This document shows positions 10,043 to 21,544 of a stretch of DNA of 64,000 bases, piece by piece (position 1 is the first letter of the stretch; every line of letters starts with the position of its first letter). Location of the stretch: the NCBI GenBank assembly GCA_963575745.1, contig CAUYUJ010018059.1, positions 1,526,588-1,590,587 on the forward strand, given 5' to 3'. The DNA is from Prorocentrum cordatum. Taxonomy: Eukaryota; Sar; Dinophyceae; Prorocentrales; Prorocentraceae. A model generated the notes under the pieces. That model searched no databases, was not told where the DNA came from, and saw only the letters and a list, made by a program, of their open reading frames with translations. The position numbers and the translations under genes were made by a program.

Positions 10043-10664
10043 CAGCGGTAGAACACGCTCTTTCAGACAAAGAGGCTGCAACGGCCAGAACAAGCATCTG
10101 CACGACATATGTTCTGCAATGCGATAGCGGTGCACTGCATTTTCTCTGCAACCGCTTGCGGATAAACTGCAAAGAAGCCCCACAGGCCGGGCAAAGAAGG
10201 GCCCCCAAACCAAAAAATGCATCGCGGCAGCCGAACATTCCCGTTGCAGACAACCTGTGGCACGTGCTGCATTGAACGCGAAAGCGGAAAGACACTGGAC
10301 TGCAACAAAGTGCGCGTTTGTTAGGGGGAAAAAAAACCTACCTCGCTTTTGACCACCCTCGCTTCCAAGAGATACCAAACGATGCCAAATTGCAGCCTGT
10401 ACTGATCAAGCCGCTTGACGAGGAGGCGCGTGGTATGGCTTGGTTTTGCCTGGAAGCGAAAGCGGGGTAGGTAATTCACGCTCTGATTTGTTGCCTCGAA
10501 CCAACCGTTTCCTGTTACCCCCTCTGCTGTGACCTCGTCTCCGCTTCCCTGCCTCGACGAGCGCCCCGACACTCCGCGCCCCTCCTTGCCGACGGGAGGC
10601 GCCACGCCTGCCGGAAGTCCTGCTGCCAACGCGCCGCGTCGGAGCCGTCCTGCGGTGCACATAC
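10043..10664. other. No gene recognised
   Basis: Unique sequence with more balanced composition. The open minus-strand frames resemble no family and lack supporting features. Confidence 0.4.
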
Positions 10665-10844
10665 CGCCCTCTTTCTCTCCGTTCCTCTCTCCTCCTCCCT
10701 TCCTCCTCCCCCCACGCCCTCATCCTCCTGATCCTCCTCATTCTCCCTCCTCCTCCCTCCCCCTCCTCCTCGTCCTCCTCCTCCTTCTTCTCCTCCTCCT
10801 CCTGATCATCAGCATCAGCATCAGCATCCTCGTCGTCGCTGTCG

Positions 10845-10906
<62 letters not shown>

Positions 10907-11036
10907 ATCATCATCATCAGCATCAGCATCAGCATCATCATCATCATCCTCAACATCATCCTCAACACCACCACCACCAAAGCAACAGCAACACCAACAG
11001 CATCAGCATCAGCATCAACATCAGCACCACCACCAT

Positions 11037-11085
<49 letters not shown>

Positions 11086-11670
11086 TTCACCATCATCGTC
11101 GTCATCATCATCGTCGTCGTCATCACCATCGTCATAGGCATCATCATAACCACCACCAACACCACCATCACAATCATCATCACCACAGTCACCAGCATCC
11201 TCATAATCGTCGTCGTCATCAACATCATTATCAGCAGCATCATCATCACCATCATCATCGTGAGCATGATCATGATCATAATCCGCCTACTCATCATCAT
11301 CACCATCATCATTAGCACCAGCATCATCGTCATCGTCGTCATCATCGAGAGTACAATTATCACCACCACCACACCACCATCATCACAACCATCGTCGCCA
11401 TCACCATCACCATCACCATCACCATCAACATCATCAGCATCGCCGTCATCATCAACATCATCAACATCAACATCATCCATCAGCACTGTCAGCATAACAC
11501 TCATGCTCAAGTTCAATACCAACATCACCCACAATATCATCATCATCAGCAACACCACCACCAACATCAAAGACACCAACACCGCCGTCACGAACCCCAT
11601 CGCGAAAACCATGACAACCATCATCGTCGTTTTCACCATCAACAACAACAACCACAACAACAACATCCGT
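10665..11670. repeat. CTC then CAT/CAG microsatellite region
   Basis: A CTCCTC run (to about 10805) passes into a long compound (CAT)n tract with CAG, CAC and CGT interruptions, then a degenerate CAACAACAT tail. Ile/Ser- and Met-rich frames are artefacts. Confidence 0.8.
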
Positions 11671-12311
11671 CAATTCCTCCTTCTCCGCATGACTCTCATC
11701 CTCCTCCTCATCCATCTCCTCCCTTCCTCCCTCCACCTCCCTTCTCCCATATAATCCCAATCGTTCTCGTAGACACCTCATCATCCTACTTCTTCCTGCT
11801 CCCTCTCATCTTCCTCACCCTCATCATGCTTCGGACTCTCCCTTTGCTCCTAATTGCCATCGCCGCTCAAACAACCCAGGACCCCCCAGATCCTCTGAGG
11901 AAAACCGAGAAAGCCCTGGGGCCTTCTAAAACCCCCTTCTCATCCTCCTTCCTTCGCCCTTCCCCTCCTTTTCCCCCTTCTCGTTCTCCTCCCTGAGGAT
12001 GCTATCCCCTGGTTGTATAAACGAGGTAAGGTCAAACTCGCAGCGACAAGGGTGTGTGGGGGGAGAGCAGGCAAGACAAAATACTAGACAACTGGACCCA
12101 ACGTCCCTCCCAGAGCCGCGAGACTGCACAAACGGCTGAGTAAAAGTCGCTTTGGCTTCAGAAGGAGGAGTTCCAACGGTGAATGTCCCAGTTGACAAGC
12201 AGCGCAACCGCCTGGAGACGTCTCACATGGGCGAGGCCAATGGGTGTCTCATGGCACCATACACTCCCTAGAATAATGCCCCTCCGAACGAGGAGCATAT
12301 CCTCGTGGACC
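11671..12311. other. No gene recognised (downstream of the 12.3-13.3 kb gene)
   Basis: C/T-rich sequence. It lies 3' of the minus-strand gene remnant at 12312-13258 and could include its untranslated end, but nothing in the sequence marks one. Confidence 0.35.
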
Positions 12312-12516
12312 TCACTCCTCTTCCGCAAGCGCCCGCTCCTCCCGCGACTTACAGCCGCCCTTGGGCGCGACATTCTCGGCGGCGACGTGCTCGCTGATCC
12401 ACTTGTTGGGCACGCCATGGCCCCGCCCGTGTTCTGCAGCCGCGTGAAGAAGTAGCTCTCGTCGTGAGTCTGGCCCTCCGACCACGACGAGCCGAGTGGG
12501 ACATCCTTGGGCCTCA
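12312..12516 (-). pseudogene. Downstream exon of unidentified minus-strand gene
   Basis: Two overlapping minus-strand frames each give half of a protein-like stretch. One contains DESYFFTRLQNTGGA; the other continues HGVPNKWISEHVAAEN and ends in REERALAEEE before a stop. A one-base shift at the NTGGA/HGVPN junction joins them, so there is either a frameshift lesion or a base error. The upstream edge carries a pyrimidine tract followed by AAATGAG|GCCCAAGG, a good 3' splice acceptor at about 12516. From memory, the ending resembles a conserved segment of dinoflagellate hypothetical or retroelement-linked proteins, but I cannot name a function. Confidence 0.4.
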
Positions 12517-12841
12517 TTTGGAGGCGCGGACAAGGGGGTAGGGGGAGAGTGGGAAACTTCTTCGAAGGCGGCCGCTTCTTAGAAGGCGCTGGCCGTCCTT
12601 CTAAGAAGCCAGGGGCGCGCCGCTTCTCAGACGCACCCCAGCAGCTTCTTAGAAGTACTGAACTGCTTCTTCGAAGCAAGAACAGCTACTTAGAAGCAAG
12701 CCACCTACTTCTTGGAAACACGCCAGAAGCAGCTTCTAAGAATCAGCCACAAGCTTCTTAGAAGGGGCGACGGCGCCTTCTAAGAAGCAGGGAGCTTCTA
12801 AGAAGCCTTCCCCCTTCCCCTAAACACCCTCTGCGCGTGTC
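12517..12841 (-). other. Putative intron filled with TTCTnAGAA palindromes
   Basis: Between the two coding-like blocks, the minus strand runs from AGAGG|GTGTTT (5' side, about 12841) to the acceptor at 12517. The interval 12540-12815 holds about a dozen 11-bp palindromes: CTTCTTAGAAG, CTTCTAAGAAG, CTTCTTCGAAG and close variants, spaced about 20-27 bp. The intron call is inference. The palindromes are seen directly. Confidence 0.4.
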
Positions 12842-13258
12842 CGGCTCTCTTCGCATAACACGATCTGGCTGCGAATCAGCTCCAAGGATGCAGCGCTGCT
12901 GGCGTCCAGCTGGTCGTAGCACAAGGCCGTCTGGACAATCTTGGACATCTCGGAGTGCTGGGGCATGACGGGATCAACAAGGACCAGGCGACAGGCGGAA
13001 CGGAAAACGACGTGGCGCCTCACTGCCGAGCCGCCGTTCCCCAGGATGAAGATCGCGCGCCATGCGACTGTGCAAAGGGCCGGTGCGACCCAGTCGGACC
13101 AGGTCTGCTGCCGAATCGCCCTGGCGGCGTCGCGGTCCCTCCACCACGGCTTGGGCGATCTGCGCAGCCTCCATGGCGTCCGGCACTGCATGCGGTCCGG
13201 TGTGCGCGACGGCGCCGACAACCCCGCGGGCGGCAAGGTTGGCGTCGTGCTCACTCAA
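12842..13258 (-). pseudogene. Upstream exon(s) of unidentified minus-strand gene
   Basis: Reading leftwards, one frame starts MSEHDANLAARGVVGAVAHT and continues with DAMEAAQIAQAVVEG. Another frame then gives ILGNGGSAVRRHVVFRSACR and CYDQLDASSAASLELIRSQI to about 12842. The amino-acid texture is like an ordinary globular protein, unlike neighbouring frames, but the frame changes at least once near 13080, so it is interrupted by an unrecognised intron or a lesion. No family assigned. Confidence 0.4.
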
Positions 13259-14115
13259 CCCTCAGCGGAGCGGTCCCCATTACTTTGGTAACAACTCTTG
13301 GCCCAAGGGAACTGAACAAACTACCCCCAAACCAAAACACCCGTGGCCCCCACGGGACCGTGAGCGCCCGCGCGTCGAGACACTTCGCGCCCTGGCGCGC
13401 CCCCAGGAAAACCACATGAAAAACTTGATCCCCGAACTCGCTCGACGACGCACGCCGGCCGTTCCCGCAGTCGCGCCCAGGCGCAACCGTGTCTGCTCCG
13501 CGCGCCACAGCAAAACGACGCGCCCGAGCCACGAGCAAACAGATAACTAGTTCGGCAAGTTGCTACCTCCCCCAACGAGGTGCGGCAACGTTCAAGCCAG
13601 GGGCGGGCGCGTGCCTCCAGCAAAAACAGTGCGCAACCTGCCATCTTTGCCCCCCCCCCCCGGACAGGGGTCGGGATGCTCATTTCGTTGCGGACGGTCG
13701 GCTCCGCACGCGGCGCAGCGGGCTGAGGCCAGACGGCGCAGTCCTCGACCGAGGGCGCCCCCGGCCCCAGCGGCACCTCCGCAGCCGGCGGAGGATCGGG
13801 CGGCGGCGCCCCAGTGCCGAGGGGCGGGGCGCCCGATGGAGGCGCGAGGCTGGACCGGAGGCGAGCCCAGCCAGGAAGGGGGGCGAACGTGAACAGCCTG
13901 GACGCCCTTGGCCGCATCTCGAGAACAAAATATCTGAGATGGTCAGTGGGGCGCGACAGCGGCACAGGAGCCCGAAAGAGGTGAGGGGGAACTGCTGTAT
14001 AAAAAAGACCTGGTTGAACAGAATTGCCCCCGCCCCTCCTCCAAGCTGCACAGTGGCCAGCTGATCGAATGGCCAGCAACTCTCATGATGCTTGTGGTTT
14101 AAGAGCTCAACAGCG
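13259..14115. other. No convincing gene; left edge of tandem duplication
   Basis: A 252-codon minus-strand frame spans this stretch, but its Pro/Ala/Arg-rich composition matches the GC content and shows no domain. The segment ends at the left breakpoint of the 17.8-kb duplication. Confidence 0.35.
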
Positions 14116-14186
14116 CCATTTATCACCATCACCACAAGCATCATCACCACCACCATCACCATGGTGATCATTATCATCACCACCAC

Positions 14187-14225
<39 letters not shown>

Positions 14226-14688
14226 CATCAGCATGGTCAGCATCATCATCATCATCATCATCAGCGTCAGCATCATAACCATCATCATCACCATCATCAT
14301 CGTCGTCGTCAGCGTCGTCTTCGTCGTCAGCGTTACCACTATCATCATCAGCATCAAACTCACCAGCGTCGTCATGTGGATCATCATCATCATCATCATC
14401 AGCAGCATCATCAGCATCATCAGCATCATCACCCTCACCATCACCATCATCAACATCAGCATGATCATCATTAGTACCCGAATCACCACCACCCACATCA
14501 TCATCAACATGGCCCTCAGCAATATCACCATGGCCATCATCATCAGCATGGCAATCAGCATCATCATACTCATCATCATACTCAGCAGCATCATCGGTAT
14601 CATTCGCATCACCATCGTCAACACCAACATAATCCTCGACATCATCATACTTCCCACCACAATCGCCGTCGTCATCATCATCACCATG

Positions 14689-14722
<34 letters not shown>

Positions 14723-15141
14723 ACAGCATCAGCATCAGCATCATCACCAGCATCATCGTCAACAACATAAGTAGCATCATCATCATCGTCACCGTCATCC
14801 CCGTCATCCTCGTAAGTCTCAGCATCCTCATCATCATCCTCATTACCCTCATCATCCTCATCATCCTCATTACCCTCATCATCCACATCCTCCTCATCCT
14901 CCTCCTCCCCATGCTCCTCCTCCTCCTCCTCCTCCTCATCGGCGGCGGCGGCGCTGACGGCGGCGGCGGCTCGGGCAGGCGGTCGGCCGAGAGGCACGAC
15001 GAGGGGCACCCCTCCCCGCGCCTCGGTCGGCTTGCTCCACGCCTCGGCGGCCGCGCAGCGCCCCGTGCGGAGGTCGTCGTCGTCGTCCTCGTCGTCGTCG
15101 TTGCCGTTTGGTCGCCGTAGCTGTGGCCGTGGACGTCGCAC
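14107..15141 (-). CDS. Possible Asp-rich acidic protein over CAT microsatellite (left copy)
   Basis: A 344-codon minus-strand frame starts MRRPRPQLRRPNGN, passes an Ala/Glu segment and continues as Asp/Glu/Gly/Ala with interspersed Tyr, Val, Asn and His. The DNA is a compound CAT/CTC microsatellite, and another frame on the same strand is also open, which argues that openness comes from composition. In favour, the Asp frame has a non-repetitive N-terminus and is kept in both duplicates. No signal peptide or known domain is seen. Probably not a real gene. Confidence 0.25.
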
Positions 15142-16079
15142 CGTCCGCTGCCGCCGTCGACGTGATCGTGGCCGTCGTCGGAGGGCAGAGTGAGTAGGAC
15201 GACAGGGGAAGGGTTGGAGTGGGGAGGAGGGGGTGGGCGAGGGGGAAGGAGGAGAGGAAGGAGAATGGGGAGGGAGTGGGGAGGGGACAGAGCAGGGAGG
15301 AGCATAAAAAGCGAGGGAGAGGAACGGATGAGGAGGAGCAGAAAAGAATGATAATGCGGAGGAACAGGGGGGCAGGAGGGATGAGCAAAGGATAGTGGGA
15401 TGAGATTACTTGGGCTCTGCCTTCAATTTGATCGAGGCCCTCAGTGATGACGCCAAGAGAAGGCCACGACGTCGTCGTCGTTCTCCTCCTCCTCGTTCAT
15501 GTCGTCGTCGCCATTGCTCCCACCTTCATCATCCTCCTCCTGCTCCTGCTGTTACTCCTCCTCCTCCCACTTCATCATCCTCCTGCTCCTGCTGTTACTC
15601 CTCCTCCTCCCACCTATCTCTTCATGATCCTTCCTCCTTCCCCTCCTCCGTCTCCAGATTCTCCTCTGCAGCCTACCCCTTCGACGGAAGGGTCAGCAAA
15701 TTCTTTCCTGGGTCTGCTCAAGTTGATTCCGAGCTTGGGCCTGACGCCTGATTCACTTCTCTGTTCCAATGCATGGTCCTTCAATTTCCTGAGCAAGGCA
15801 ATTCGCCTGGCGATCGTTTTGAGATAGGCTTCGGGGTGCGCGAAGCGTCAAGAGTTCGCCGAGCCCCCGCTTGCTGGCGGTGAGAAGGCGTGTGAGATAA
15901 TTGGCTGCCCCTCTCCCCCTTTCCCCCCTCCCCTGGGGTCAAACATCTCATTAGAGGGGGGAGGTGGGAGGGGCGGGGGGGTTCGAGCTTGCCAAAGCAC
16001 CCCAGGGGCCCTCCCGAGCCTCCAAGGAGCCGAAACAATCCAAGAACACATCGAGATGCCCAAGGTAACCCCGCCACAG
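15142..16079. other. No gene recognised (left copy)
   Basis: GGA-rich stretch (15180-15360), then a short CTC tandem (two copies of a ~50-bp CATCATCCTCCTGCTCCTGC unit near 15520-15610), then unique sequence. The same holds for 33001-33938. Confidence 0.4.
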
Positions 16080-17085
16080 TCCAAGATGGCTTCAAGATGG
16101 CTTACGAGGTCCGGTCCGCAAGACGGCCCAAGAGGGCCACCACGAGAACCCCAAAAGGCACCATCGTTTCAGTCCACCTATCGGTTTTGGCGTTGGTTCT
16201 TTTTCCAGGGGAACTCCCCCTGGGGCGTCGGCCCGTCCCGCCAGGGTGCCTATCTCGTCGGATGTTCCGCTCAAGATGGCCCAAGATGGCCTCCAAGATG
16301 CCTCCAAGACGGCCAAGATGGCCTCCAAGACGGCTAAGATGGCCTCAAGACGCCTCCAAGACGGCCCAAGATGCACTCAAGACGCCCTACGATAGCCTCA
16401 AGATGGCCCAAGACAGCCTCAGAAGCCCCCAGGAGGCCTCCAAGACGGCCCAAGACGGCCCAAGGAGCCTCCAAAAGGCCCTCCAGGCAGGCCCAAAGAG
16501 GCCAAATTCATTGATTGTCCCTAGGTGCTTGAATGATTTTGGCATTTGCGTCGTCTCGGCATCCCGACGGCTCAAGACGCCCAAGAGGCCCCCAATATCG
16601 CTCCAAGACCACCCACGAGGCCTCTAAGAAGGCCCCATGACGGCCCAAGAGGCCTCCAAGACGGCCCAAAGACAGCCCAAGAGACCTCCAAGACGCCCAA
16701 TATTGCCTCCAAGACGGCCCCGAAGCGCCCCAAGAGGGCCCCAAGTCGGTTCAGAGAGGCCCCTAAGACGGCTCCCGACGGCGTCAGACGGGCCAGGAGC
16801 CTACCAAGATGGCCGAAGTTGGCTCGAAGCTGGCCCAAGGCGGCCCAAGAGGCTTCCAAGGGGGCCCCCAGGAAGGCATGAAAAGGCCCAAAACAGAGAT
16901 TTCCCTTAGGTTTTTGACGGAGTGTGACATTTGCTTCTTTTCAGCCTTCCGGCGGCCCGAGACGGCCCAACAAAAAACCCAAAGATCGCCCAAAGATCGC
17001 CCAACGATCGCCCCAGATGCCTCCAAGATGGCCCCAGAACGGCCCAAGAGGCCCCCAAAACGGCCCCAAGATGCCTGTTTCGTCC
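16080..17085. repeat. CCAAGAYGGCC repeat island with AT-richer spacers (left copy)
   Basis: Imperfect CCAAGATGGCCT/CCAAGACGGCCC units are interrupted by two ~80-bp spacers near 16495-16570 and 16880-16965. These have the form TTCCCTTAGG, TTTGGCATTTGC, GTCTCGGCATCCCGACGG. The head at 16132-16280 (CACCACGAGAACCCCAAAAG, GGGGAACTCCCCCTGGGGC) recurs near 61245 and 60370, so this is a composite interspersed repeat. Frames here are not genes. Confidence 0.7.
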
Positions 17086-17239
17086 TGCATCATCCCTCCT
17101 CCTTCTCCTGGCAATCCTCCTCCTCCTCGTCCTCGTGCGGAACACGACCCAGAGGAAGCGCACGACGTGCGTCCCAGCCGATACGCGCCGGATGACGACC
17201 CAGAGGAAACGCGCGCCGGAGGATGACCCGGAGGAACCA

Positions 17240-18432
17240 CGTGAGCTGCGGGACCCATAGGAAGGCTCCCGCCTGACGCGTCCTCACAATTCACTCACAG
17301 ACGAGGTTCCCGCTTGATACTTCCTCCAAATTCAGACCAGAGGAGCCCAAAAGTGACGACAGTTACAGGAATCCGATGACCCGCTCGGATTAGCAACATG
17401 ATCTGCGGGCACCATAGGGAGGGGGCCCCCGCCTGAGACTTGCTCGCAATTCACTCACAGACGAGGCTCCCGCTTGATACTTCTTCTAAATTCAGACCTG
17501 AGGAGCCCAAAAGTGAGGACAGTTACAGGAATCCGATGACCCGCTTGGATTAGTAACATGATCTGCGGGCCCCATAGGGAGGGGGCTCCCGCTTGAGACT
17601 TCCTCACAATTCACTCACAGACGAGGTTCCCGCCAGATACTTCCTCCAAATTCAGACCTGAGGAGCCCAAAAGTGAGGACAGTTACAGGAATCCGATGAC
17701 CCGCTTGGATTAAAAACATGATCTGCGGGCCCCATAGGGAGGGGGCTCCCGCCTGAGACTTCCTCACAATTCACTCACCGACGAGGCTCCCGCTTAATAC
17801 TTCCTCCAAATTCAGACCTGAGGAGCCCTAAAATGACGACAGTTACAAGAATCCGATGACCCGCTCGGATTAGTAACATGCTCTACGGGCCCCATAGGGA
17901 GGGGGCTCCCGCCTGACGCGTCCTCACAATTCACTCACAGACGAGGTTCCCGCCTGATACTTCCTCCAAATTCAGACCTGAGGAGCCCAAAAGTGAGGAC
18001 AGTTACAGGAATCCGATGACCCGCTTGGATTAATAACATGATCTGCGGGCCCCATACGGAGGGGGCTCCCGCCTGAGACTTGCTCGCAATGCACTGACAA
18101 ACGAGGCTCCCGCCAGATACTTCCTCCAAATTCAGACCTGAGGAGCCCAAAAGTGAGGACAGTTACAGGAATCCGATGACCCGCTCGGATTAGTAACATG
18201 ATCTGCGGGCCCCAAGGGAGGGGGCTCCCGCCTGAGACTTCCTAGCAATTCACTCACAGACGAGGCTCCCGCTTGATACTTCCTCCAAATTCAGACCTGA
18301 GGAGCCCAAAAGTGACGACAGTTACAGGAATCCGATGACCCGCTCGGATTAGTAACATGATCTGCGGGCCCCATAGGGAGGGGGCTCCCGCCTGAGACTT
18401 CCTCACAATTCACTCACAGACGAGGCTCCCTC
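17240..18432. repeat. 160-bp satellite, about 7.5 units (left copy)
   Basis: Head-to-tail units with landmarks CTCACAATTCACTCACAGAC, CTTCCTCCAAATTCAGACCT and ATCTGCGGGCCCCATAGGGA. The landmark ATCTGCGGGC recurs at about 17401, 17561, 17721, 17881, 18041, 18201 and 18360, a 160-bp period. Units are 90-98% alike by eye. No gene. Confidence 0.9.
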
Positions 18433-18895
<463 letters not shown>

Positions 18896-18969
18896 AAAGG
18901 AGCAGAGGAGAGGGAGGAGGACGAGAGATCCTGCGCGGAGGGTGTGCAGAGAAAACAAGAACCCCACTT

Positions 18970-19305
18970 AGGATGTGGGGAAAAACATATGGGATTTGCC
19001 ACATTTCTGAAATTCGGTGCCACCCCTCACGCAGATCCGCGAGGTCAGGGTCCAAAAACACAGGAGAGTTGCCACATTTCTGAAATTCGGCGCCACCCCT
19101 TTACGCAGATCCGCGGGGTCAGGGTCCAAAAACACATGTGATTTGCCACATTTCTGAAATTCTGTGCCACCCTTCACGCACATCCATCGCAAGGCGTGGT
19201 AACCCAAACTGCGAGAACTCCCTCGGCTCTTTGATCGCAAGGTGTGGTAACCAAGCCCGTAAACCATACACGTCTTACCAATCGCCAGGTGTGGTAACCC
19301 CTCTT
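18970..19305. repeat. ~80-bp tandem (2.7 units) and TCGCAAGGYGTGGTAACC triplet (left copy)
   Basis: The unit TTTGCCACATTTCTGAAATT followed by CGCAGATCCGCG and GGTCCAAAAACACA repeats to about 19180. Three copies of TCGCAAGGTGTGGTAACC (variants) follow near 19187, 19232 and 19281, spaced about 50 bp. Confidence 0.65.
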
Positions 19306-19547
19306 GTGATCAGTTGGTTTTGCTGATTGCGAATCGGCTTCGCATGAAGTTTCGATACTGCTTCACGACAGCGCCAAGGCCTCATGACTTAGCTCTTCCA
19401 TGGCCCATTCTCCGAGAGAGGGGGCCGGCGGCAGGGGGCGAAGCCCTTACGGATTACCACAGAAGGAACGCGCCTATATTATCACAGAAGGAGCGCGCCC
19501 TGTGCCTACACAAAATATGGTGTGGCATTTGCTCATGACCCGTATGG

Positions 19548-21047
19548 TCACTCGAACATTGCCATTGCAACTGACGACACGGAAGAAGGAGCCTCGCTGC
19601 TCGCAATCTCTTCCGACAGAGACACAGGCCTATTACAATCCGCTTGGGGAGTCATGGCATCTTTGTGGTCGTCTTCACCCAGCAAGCCTCCGACGGCAAA
19701 ACCTGCTCGCCCTAAATGCTTCACGTACACATTCAAATACAGGAGTCCACTGTCCGTGCGTCCATGAACGACTTTCAGCTGAACCGCACCAAGGGTAGTC
19801 CATGATGGACTCTCGACTGCACTTTGCGATGCGTCGTAATGGTACCCTCCAACTTGTTTGACCTCTGCCCAAGACCCTGTGACGTTCACTTGTTGAAAAT
19901 ACATTTCCGCGCAATGTCCACCCAATCGGCGCGCATCCGCCTCAACGCGAAGCAATGCGCGTGTCTGCCTCCCGCGAGGGATGTTCACCAGAATATGCTT
20001 GCCCGGCTTCATCACATCGAATCGCTGGCCAAGAACGTTTTGCAGGTGGGGATCGCCAGTGGCAGCCACACCGCCAGCTCCGCCCGCCATGGGAGCTCCA
20101 GGAGGAAACGTCGGGTGTGGCGTCGGCCAGCCCGCAGGATACGTCGGGCTGGGCGTCGGGCTGGCCGTGGGGAAGGGCGTCGGGAAGGCTGTCGGGTAGG
20201 CTGTGGGAAAGGCTGTCGGATAGGACGTTGGGAAAGCCGTCGGGTAGGGCGTCGGGAAAGGCGTGGGGAAAAGCGTCGGGTAGGGCGTAGGGTGGGGCGT
20301 CGGGTAGGGCGTAGGGTACGGCGTCGGGTAAGCCGTCGGGTAGGGCGTCGGGAAAGGCGTGGGGAAAAGCGTCGGGTAGGGTGTAGGGTGAAGCGTCGGG
20401 TAGGACGTAGGGTACGGCGTCGGGTAGGGCGTCGGGTATGGCGTCGGGTATGACGTCGGGCTTGGAGTCGATACCACCTCTGAGCCGAAGGCCTGGAAGT
20501 AGTTCAGGCCACCGCTATACCCGTAGTAGCTGTCCATCACGAACTTGACGTATCGGATTCCACTCGAAGGGCCGGAGTTCGATATGACAAGGGGGATTCC
20601 CGATATCGGAGAACATGCTGTCAGTCTTCCCGAAGCGGCGAATTTATAGCTGACGGCGTCGCTGGACACATATATGCTGTAATCCTTGGTGGACCGATCG
20701 TTGTGTGGCGTGTTGCACGTGTTGAGGAGCTGGAACTCCGTCACAGTGGACGAGCTGTCCAGCATCAAGGTGAACCACGATGTTTGCCCGTTGGGGGACA
20801 GCCACGTCTGCTGATTATAATGACTGCCACCCTGCCATGTCGGATCCAGAACGGCCGACGGTGGGAACCGGTGATCGTAGTAGGGCCCATTCGCGTATAT
20901 GGATGCACCCAGAGCCGTAGGCGTAGAGAAAAATTTGGTTGCATATGTGTGGGTCACGTATTGCTCATGGACCTCCCGTTCTTGGACAGACAAGGCGCCT
21001 ACCTGGCCCAGGAAATTGAAGAGCGAGACGATGCCACACGACTTCAT
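19548..21047 (-). CDS. Secreted discoidin-like/PTPYP-repeat/VWD-like protein (left copy)
   Basis: 499 residues. Residues 1-20 are mildly hydrophobic and could be a signal peptide. Residues about 28-190 resemble an F5/8 type C (discoidin, carbohydrate-binding) fold, with [30 protein letters not shown] and [13 protein letters not shown]. Residues 193-315 are Pro-Thr-Pro-Tyr tetrad repeats, a likely extended linker. GDPH at 331-334 opens a von Willebrand D-like region ([20 protein letters not shown], then [16 protein letters not shown]). This layout is typical of dinoflagellate surface or secreted proteins; the partner is unknown. The frame is uninterrupted and ends TGA. Its start is about 130 bp from the retroelement's 3' LTR, so the insertion may have separated it from its promoter. 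Confidence 0.75.
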   Translation of the reverse strand: MKSCGIVSLFNFLGQVGALSVQEREVHEQYVTHTYATKFFSTPTALGASIYANGPYYDHRFPPSAVLDPTWQGGSHYNQQTWLSPNGQTSWFTLMLDSSSTVTEFQLLNTCNTPHNDRSTKDYSIYVSSDAVSYKFAASGRLTACSPISGIPLVISNSGPSSGIRYVKFVMDSYYGYSGGLNYFQAFGSEVVSTPSPTSYPTPYPTPYPTPYPTSYPTLHPTPYPTLFPTPFPTPYPTAYPTPYPTPYPTPHPTPYPTLFPTPFPTPYPTAFPTSYPTAFPTAYPTAFPTPFPTASPTPSPTYPAGWPTPHPTFPPGAPMAGGAGGVAATGDPHLQNVLGQRFDVMKPGKHILVNIPRGRQTRALLRVEADARRLGGHCAEMYFQQVNVTGSWAEVKQVGGYHYDASQSAVESPSWTTLGAVQLKVVHGRTDSGLLYLNVYVKHLGRAGFAVGGLLGEDDHKDAMTPQADCNRPVSLSEEIASSEAPSSVSSVAMAMFE

Positions 21048-21544
21048 GTCAACGGGACGAGAAGGGCCACCTCAGAGTGCAGGTACGCAAGCTGCAAACT
21101 TTGATGCAAGATGTATCTTGAATCTAAATGCCTGCGGGTGGGCTCAACCACTTGCGTGTTGGTCTCGGTCCAGACCTGCGAACAGTCGAAAGTGAGCCTG
21201 GTAACTCAAATAGCATCCGCTCCCATGGGAATCGAATGGCAGATAGCGTCCATTACCCTGCTGGGGTGGTTCAGTATGGGGAATGGACGGGTACACCGGA
21301 CTCACTTCTATAGCGCTCACTTCTATAGTGCTCACTTTGAAATTGTGGTCCGGAAGGGGCCGCACATGCAGGCACATGCCGCACAGTCGCATGCACATGC
21401 CCATGCAAATATACAAAAGCCTCAACAGCATTGCCGCACATGCGCGCACATGCCACACCGTCCGACGCACAGTCGAATGCACGGTCAAGCAAAACTCTGA
21501 AAGCATAGACGCACATGCCCGCACATGCCGCAGAGATGTCGCAG

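Noticed and set aside
12540-12815. Heat-shock elements
   Set aside because: The palindromes are TTC-NNN-GAA; heat-shock elements need TTC-NN-GAA spacing and contiguous 5-bp modules.
13321-14079. 252-codon minus-strand frame as a gene
   Set aside because: Composition is explained by GC content, there is no domain, and it overlaps equally open frames on the other strand.
16092-17195. Gly/Pro/Trp/Leu-rich and Pro/Lys/Arg-rich proteins over CCAAGAYGGCC islands
   Set aside because: Their sequence is a direct translation of the 14-15-bp DNA repeat and changes with repeat register.
17240-18432. Possible CRISPR array
   Set aside because: The 160-bp units are continuous satellite copies with no short repeat/unique spacer alternation, and the genome is eukaryotic.
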